Source of the DNA: Lachnospiraceae bacterium
Lineage (GTDB): Bacteria; Bacillota; Clostridia; Lachnospirales; Lachnospiraceae
Direction of reading: 5' to 3'
Assembly (NCBI GenBank): GCA_003519685.1
Contig: DOWG01000123.1
Coordinates: forward strand, 2,229 to 13,013
DNA: 10,785 nucleotides
The translations under genes were made by a program, and so were the position numbers. The stretch's first letter is position 1. Each line of letters starts with the position of its first letter. The notes under the pieces are model-generated. The model had not been told where the DNA came from and ran no database searches. It saw only the letters and a list, made by a program, of their open reading frames with translations. This document shows, piece after piece, positions 7,051 through 10,785 of the stretch.

Positions 7051-7069
7051 CAAGTGAAGCTTTCACTTG
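7051..7069. promoter_or_regulatory. perfect 8-bp-arm palindrome upstream of the binding-protein gene
   Basis: CAAGTGAAGCTTTCACTTG has perfect 8-base arms around GCT. It ends 42 bases before the binding-protein start codon and is followed by a very AT-rich stretch (7070-7097). It may be an operator for a separate regulator or an mRNA 5-prime stem-loop. No clear -35/-10 pair was found, although an AT-rich -10-like TATTAT occurs at 7084-7089. No T run follows directly, so it is a poor terminator. Confidence 0.45.
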
Positions 7070-7111
7070 TATATAAAAATAAATATTATTTAAATAGGAA
7101 AAGGAGAGAGT

Positions 7112-8500
7112 ATGATGAAAAGGATCACGGCATTGTTGTTCGCATTGATCATGGTGTTATCTTTGGCTGCATGTGGCAAAGGAAAACCGGATGCTGAGAC
7201 AGGGGCAGAGAAAAATCAGGAGACATCGAACGAAGATAATACGAAAAAAGAAAACGATACAAAAGAGCCTGTAAAGGCAGAGGAACCCTCCGACAAAAAA
7301 GAACCAGTAACCATTAAGTTTTCCTGGTGGGGCGGAGACACCAGGCATGATGCAACGCTGAATGCGATTAAGAAGTTCGAGGAAACCTATGATTGGATTA
7401 CGGTAGAGCCGCAATACGGCGCATGGAGCGGATGGGAAGAGAGCATGGCGACCGCTTTTGCTACCGGCACTGCTCCGGATGTCAACCAGATCAACTGGAA
7501 CTGGATTACCTCTTTCAGTTCGGATGGTAAAGCGTTCAAGGATCTGAAGCAGTACTCCGATACGATTCAGCTGGATAACTTTGGCCAGTCATTTTTGGAT
7601 CAATGTACTTTAGCAGGTAAATTACAAGCCATTCCGGTTTCCCTGACCGGCAGAATATTCTATTGGAACAAGACGACCTTTGATAAGGCCGGAATTTCCA
7701 CACCGACTACATTGGAAGAGCTGTATGCGGCAGGAGAGACCTTTAAGACAAAGCTTGGTGACGATTACTATCCGATTGCTCTCGGTGAGTATGACCGAAT
7801 GATTCTTATGGTTTATTACTTAGAGTCTGTGTATGGCAAGGCATGGGTAGAAGACAATCAGATGCAGTATACCAAGGAAGAGATCCAGAAGGGATTAGAA
7901 TTCATCCAGTCCCTGGAAGACAGACATGTAACACCGTCCATCCAGACAATTCTGGGCGATGGTGCGGAATCTCTCGATAAGAACCCGAAGTGGATGGAAG
8001 GAAAATACGCAGGTATCTTCGAGTGGGATTCCTCTGCATCGAAATTCATGAGCGCTTTAAATGAAGGACAGGAATTTATTGTCGGACAGTATCTGCCGGA
8101 TATGGGCAAATACCAGGGCGGCTATGCGAAGGTTTCTTTAGCCTTTGCCATCTCTGAAACGACGGAGCATCCGGAGGAAGCGGCTATGTTAATCAATTTC
8201 CTGGTAAATGAGGATGCCGGCGTTGAGATCATGGCTTCCGAAAGAGGTATTCCGTTAAGTAAGAACGGCTTAAAGGTATGTCTGGATAAGGGACTCCTGG
8301 ATCCCACCGTTGCGGAAGCAAACGGCAAGGTATTATCCTGGGTACAGTTTCCGCTGGATCCTAAATTCGAGTCGGCTGAGCTTAAAAGCTCGGATGGTAT
8401 CTATTATGATGCGATGGCAGGTTTAAGTTATGGTGATTATACCATCGAAGAGGCAGCGGATGTATTGATCGACGGAATCAATGGGGTATTAGCAAAGTAA
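7112..8500 (+). CDS. ABC transporter sugar-binding lipoprotein
   Basis: An extracellular solute-binding protein of family 1 (MalE/UgpB-like), tethered to the outer face of the membrane. The N-terminus is a lipoprotein signal: basic MMKR, a hydrophobic core, then lipobox LAAC with Cys21 as the lipidation site. A charged Glu/Lys/Asp/Thr-rich linker (about 24-65) leads to the binding fold, which starts at TIKFSWWGG and includes the family-typical FATGTAPDV (116-123). Aromatic residues abound, including WNWITSF and several Trp, as in carbohydrate binders. AGGAG lies five bases before the first ATG and eight before the second (7115), so either could be the start. Context with GH105 and galacturonate genes points to an oligogalacturonide or rhamnogalacturonan-derived ligand, which is inference. 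It begins 162 bp after uxaA and is followed by a stem-loop, then the hydrolase and permease genes. Confidence 0.92.
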   Translation: MMKRITALLFALIMVLSLAACGKGKPDAETGAEKNQETSNEDNTKKENDTKEPVKAEEPSDKKEPVTIKFSWWGGDTRHDATLNAIKKFEETYDWITVEPQYGAWSGWEESMATAFATGTAPDVNQINWNWITSFSSDGKAFKDLKQYSDTIQLDNFGQSFLDQCTLAGKLQAIPVSLTGRIFYWNKTTFDKAGISTPTTLEELYAAGETFKTKLGDDYYPIALGEYDRMILMVYYLESVYGKAWVEDNQMQYTKEEIQKGLEFIQSLEDRHVTPSIQTILGDGAESLDKNPKWMEGKYAGIFEWDSSASKFMSALNEGQEFIVGQYLPDMGKYQGGYAKVSLAFAISETTEHPEEAAMLINFLVNEDAGVEIMASERGIPLSKNGLKVCLDKGLLDPTVAEANGKVLSWVQFPLDPKFESAELKSSDGIYYDAMAGLSYGDYTIEEAADVLIDGINGVLAK

Positions 8501-8523
8501 ACTAATTTTATTATCCTTTATGA

Positions 8524-8551
8524 CGGCTCAGAGGAGCTTCCTTTTGAGCCG
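8524..8551 (+). repeat. stem-loop after the binding-protein gene
   Basis: CGGCTCA (8524-8530) pairs with TGAGCCG (8545-8551). Inside, AGGA (8532-8535) can pair with TCCT (8539-8542) around a 3-base tip. ATG and CAT outside the stem can extend it past one mismatch. No T run follows, so it is not a standard terminator. Its place between the binding-protein gene and the rest of the transporter operon fits an element that protects or processes the upstream mRNA, giving more binding protein than permease. Confidence 0.6.
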
Positions 8552-8622
8552 CCATGGAGGAAAGCAAATTCAAACACAGGAGATCATGACAATCGTTCAC
8601 AGAACAGTCTAGGAGAAATATT

Positions 8623-9726
8623 ATGAAGATGGAAAGTGTTCCTTTGTTTATTAAAGGTTATCTGGATCAGTATCATAACTTTAAGAGTTACTGGAACTAT
8701 GAAGACGGATGCGTTCTAATCGGATGTATCCAATTGTACAAGGCTACAAAGAATCCCTATTTTAAAGATTTCGTCCTTCGTTATATGAAGGATTTTATCC
8801 GTCCGGATGGCGGAATCAACGGTTATAACAAGGAAGAATATAATATCGACAGCATAAATGCCGGTAAGGTCCTTTTTTTTCTGTATGAAGAGACAGGAGA
8901 GGAAAAATACCGTCTTGCAATCGATACCTTAATGCAGCAGTTAGCAACCCATCCAAGAACCGAATGCGGTAACTTCTGGCATAAAAACAGATATCCGAAT
9001 CAGATTTGGCTGGATGGTCTTTATATGGCACAACCATTTTATATGGCTTATGAAACGCAATTTAATCAGAAGCAGGGTTATAATGATATTCTAAAACAAT
9101 TTGAAAATGTCAGAAAATATCTGTTTGATCGGGAAAAAAAGCTTTACTATCATGCTTATGATGAAGCTAAGATTCAGTATTGGGCAAACAAAGAAACCGG
9201 ATTATCCCAGAATTTCTGGTTAAGGTCAATGGGGTGGTATCTCATGGCTTTGATCGATACGATGGAGGAAATGTCGAAGGAAATTTTTGAACATTATAAA
9301 CGATTGGAAGAAATATTCAAGGAAGCAGTAAAGGGTATTCTGCAGTATCAGGATAACGAAAGCAAATTATTTTATCAAGTAATTGATAAAGCTGAGATAG
9401 ATGGGAATTATTTGGAAACATCCGGTTCTGCCATGATTGCCTATGCAATCTTAAAAGCATGCAGAAATGGTGTACTTCTAAAAGAAAAATATCAGCCGGT
9501 CGGGGAAGAGATCCTCACACAGCTTGCAAAGCTTAAGCTTGTAGAGAACGATGGAAAAATCCAGCTAAGCGGAATCTGCTCGGTTGCCGGATTGGGACCT
9601 GGGAAAGACAGGGACGGAAGCGTCGCATATTATCTGTCCGAGAAGATCGTATATGATGATCCGAAGGGCGTGGGGCCTTTTATGATGGCGTATGCCCAGT
9701 GGCTGATGCTACAGGCAAATGTATAA
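8623..9726 (+). CDS. glycoside hydrolase family 105, unsaturated glycuronyl hydrolase
   Basis: GH105 (YteR/YesR-like) enzymes hydrate the double bond of the 4,5-unsaturated galacturonic acid at the non-reducing end of lyase products, which releases it. The 367 residues form an all-helical (alpha/alpha)6 barrel. NQIWLDGLYMAQPF (126-139) holds the expected catalytic Asp131, equivalent to Asp143 of B. subtilis YteR. Other family stretches are WNYEDG (24-29), WLRSMGWY (199-206), YLETSGSAMIAYA (263-275) and GVGPFMMAYAQW (349-360). There is no signal peptide, so it acts in the cytoplasm on imported fragments. The start has GGAG seven bases upstream. Whether the substrate is unsaturated rhamnogalacturonan disaccharide or an unsaturated oligogalacturonide cannot be read from sequence; the neighbouring uxa genes fit either, since galacturonate is released or processed further. 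The gene lies between binding-protein and permease genes and overlaps the permease start by 8 bp. Confidence 0.93.
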   Translation: MKMESVPLFIKGYLDQYHNFKSYWNYEDGCVLIGCIQLYKATKNPYFKDFVLRYMKDFIRPDGGINGYNKEEYNIDSINAGKVLFFLYEETGEEKYRLAIDTLMQQLATHPRTECGNFWHKNRYPNQIWLDGLYMAQPFYMAYETQFNQKQGYNDILKQFENVRKYLFDREKKLYYHAYDEAKIQYWANKETGLSQNFWLRSMGWYLMALIDTMEEMSKEIFEHYKRLEEIFKEAVKGILQYQDNESKLFYQVIDKAEIDGNYLETSGSAMIAYAILKACRNGVLLKEKYQPVGEEILTQLAKLKLVENDGKIQLSGICSVAGLGPGKDRDGSVAYYLSEKIVYDDPKGVGPFMMAYAQWLMLQANV

Positions 9727-10690
9727 TGTGAAGAAAGGTATGGATATTAATATGGCAAAGAAGACAAGTTCTGCAGCCGTCCAGGCTCATCCGGCCGGAT
9801 ACAGACTAAAAAAGACATTCAAAAGGAATATCGGGTTTTTCTTTATCTTACCATGGCTTGTAGGATTTTTAATTTTCCGATTGTATCCTTTCATTTCCTC
9901 CCTAATCTATAGCTTTACGGATTTTCAGCTGTTTGATGGGGTGACGAAAGTCGGGTTTATGAACTATAAGGAAATCTTTACTTCCAAGAAAATTATGAAG
10001 GCATTCGGTGTGACCTTTAAATATGCTTTTATCACGGTACCTTTAAAATTAATTATTTCATTATTTATTGCGTACATATTAAACTTTAAAATAAAAGGGG
10101 TAAACCTGTTCCGGACCGCTTATTATATTCCTTCCATACTCGGAGGCTCGGTAGCAATTGCGGTACTTTGGAAAGCGGTCTTTCGGGATGATGGTTTGCT
10201 GAATACCGCTCTCGCTTTTATTGGAATAAAAGGTCCGCAATGGCTCAGTGATCCCTCCTATGCCCTATTTATCATATGCCTTTTGCGCGTATGGCAGTTT
10301 GGTTCTGCTATGGTGATCTTCCTGGCCGCATTAAAAGGGATTCCGCTGGATCTATATGAAGCTGCAGCGATTGATGGTGCCGGCAGAGGAAGGCAGTTCT
10401 TCAGCATTACCCTGCCGCTGATTACACCGGTTGTATTCTACAATCTGGTTACCCAGCTGTGTCAGGCATTCCAGGAATTTAACGGACCATATATCATTAC
10501 CCAGGGAGGACCGCGAAATTCCACGACCCTTATTTCATTGTTGATTTATAACAGTGCATTCAAGACGTATGAGATGGGGATGGCTAGTGCGATGGCATGG
10601 CTGTTGTTTATCGTCCTTACGGTATTTACAGCAATCGCATTCATCAGTCAGAAGTACTGGGTATATTACTCAGATGACGAGGGGAGGTAG
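9719..10690 (+). CDS. ABC sugar transporter permease, MalF/UgpA type
   Basis: One of the two membrane subunits of a carbohydrate-uptake-1 ABC importer. Six membrane helices are apparent at about residues 38-60, 97-122, 133-153, 181-204, 230-250 and 287-309. The cytoplasmic EAA loop, which contacts the ATPase, is EAAAIDGAGRGRQFFSITLP (214-233) with the expected Gly spacing and terminal LP. The longest frame starts at 9719 and overlaps the GH105 stop (ATGTATAA), suggesting translational coupling. In-frame ATGs at 9740 and 9752 are alternatives. AAGAAAGG (9731-9738) is too close to the first of these and 13 bases from the second, so the true start is uncertain; starting at 9752 gives 312 residues beginning MAKKTSS. 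The second permease follows after 6 bp. No ATPase gene is visible. Confidence 0.92.
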   Translation: MYNVKKGMDINMAKKTSSAAVQAHPAGYRLKKTFKRNIGFFFILPWLVGFLIFRLYPFISSLIYSFTDFQLFDGVTKVGFMNYKEIFTSKKIMKAFGVTFKYAFITVPLKLIISLFIAYILNFKIKGVNLFRTAYYIPSILGGSVAIAVLWKAVFRDDGLLNTALAFIGIKGPQWLSDPSYALFIICLLRVWQFGSAMVIFLAALKGIPLDLYEAAAIDGAGRGRQFFSITLPLITPVVFYNLVTQLCQAFQEFNGPYIITQGGPRNSTTLISLLIYNSAFKTYEMGMASAMAWLLFIVLTVFTAIAFISQKYWVYYSDDEGR

Positions 10691-10696
10691 ACGGCA

Positions 10697-10785
10697 ATGC
10701 TATATGGGAAAAAGCGTGTTGTAAATACGATTATCCGTTATGTGATTCTGATCGTTGTAGGGATCATTATGATCTATCCTCTGCT
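10697..10785 (+). CDS. ABC sugar transporter permease, MalG/UgpE type (partial, cut by window end)
   Basis: Only the first 29 codons are in the window: a short basic cytoplasmic start (MLYGKKRVVNTIIRYV) leading into a hydrophobic first membrane helix (ILIVVGIIMIYPLL). GGGGAGG (10681-10687) lies nine bases before the ATG and overlaps the end of the previous permease gene. The basic start, the single hydrophobic helix with a Tyr-Pro near its end, and the position directly after a MalF-type permease fit the second membrane subunit of the same importer. The remainder lies beyond the window. Confidence 0.8.
   Translation, partial: MLYGKKRVVNTIIRYVILIVVGIIMIYPL

Overview
The window looks like part of a chromosome from an anaerobic, low-to-mid-GC Firmicute (Bacillota), most likely a Lachnospiraceae/Clostridium-cluster relative. 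This rests on strong AGGAG-type ribosome binding sites, TTGACA/TATAAT-type promoters, a tRNA without an encoded CCA, and protein styles typical of plant-polysaccharide degraders. The organism assignment is inference. The core is a pectin (galacturonate) utilisation locus.

Layout. Positions 1-1096 hold a small helical protein of unknown function (67-534, probable TTG start), a solitary tRNA-Trp(CCA) with its own strong promoter and terminator (652-827), a short AT-rich tandem repeat (869-910), and a 98-nt imperfect hairpin (951-1048) that acts as the uxaC terminator on the minus strand. On the minus strand follow uxaC (1097-2497, uronate isomerase) and, upstream of it, a LacI-family regulator (2607-3614). 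A 338-bp divergent control region (3615-3952) separates these from a plus-strand run: uxaB (3953-5443, tagaturonate reductase), uxaA (5456-6949, altronate dehydratase), a sugar-binding lipoprotein (7112-8500), a GH105 unsaturated glycuronyl hydrolase (8623-9726), an ABC permease (9719-10690) and the first 29 codons of a second permease (10697 to the window edge).

How the parts fit. The lipoprotein and the two permeases probably import oligogalacturonides or rhamnogalacturonan fragments left by pectate/rhamnogalacturonan lyases. The cytoplasmic GH105 enzyme removes the unsaturated uronic acid from the non-reducing end. The released galacturonate passes through UxaC (to tagaturonate), UxaB (to altronate) and UxaA (to 2-keto-3-deoxygluconate, KDG). 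KDG kinase and aldolase, the enzymes for the unsaturated uronate (KduI/KduD type) and the transporter ATPase are not in this window.

Regulation. The clearest non-coding signal is a pair of identical 14-bp operators, TGTAAGCATTTACA, one just after the -10 box of each divergent promoter and each in the same orientation relative to its own gene. The simplest model is that the LacI-type regulator represses both arms, including itself and uxaC, until a pathway sugar acid releases it. Further inverted repeats lie between the regulator and uxaC, before the binding-protein gene, and between the binding-protein gene and the GH105 gene. I see no mobile element, CRISPR array or clearly new kind of system. 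The most interesting points are the control architecture, the hydrolase gene sitting inside the transporter genes, and the unidentified small protein.
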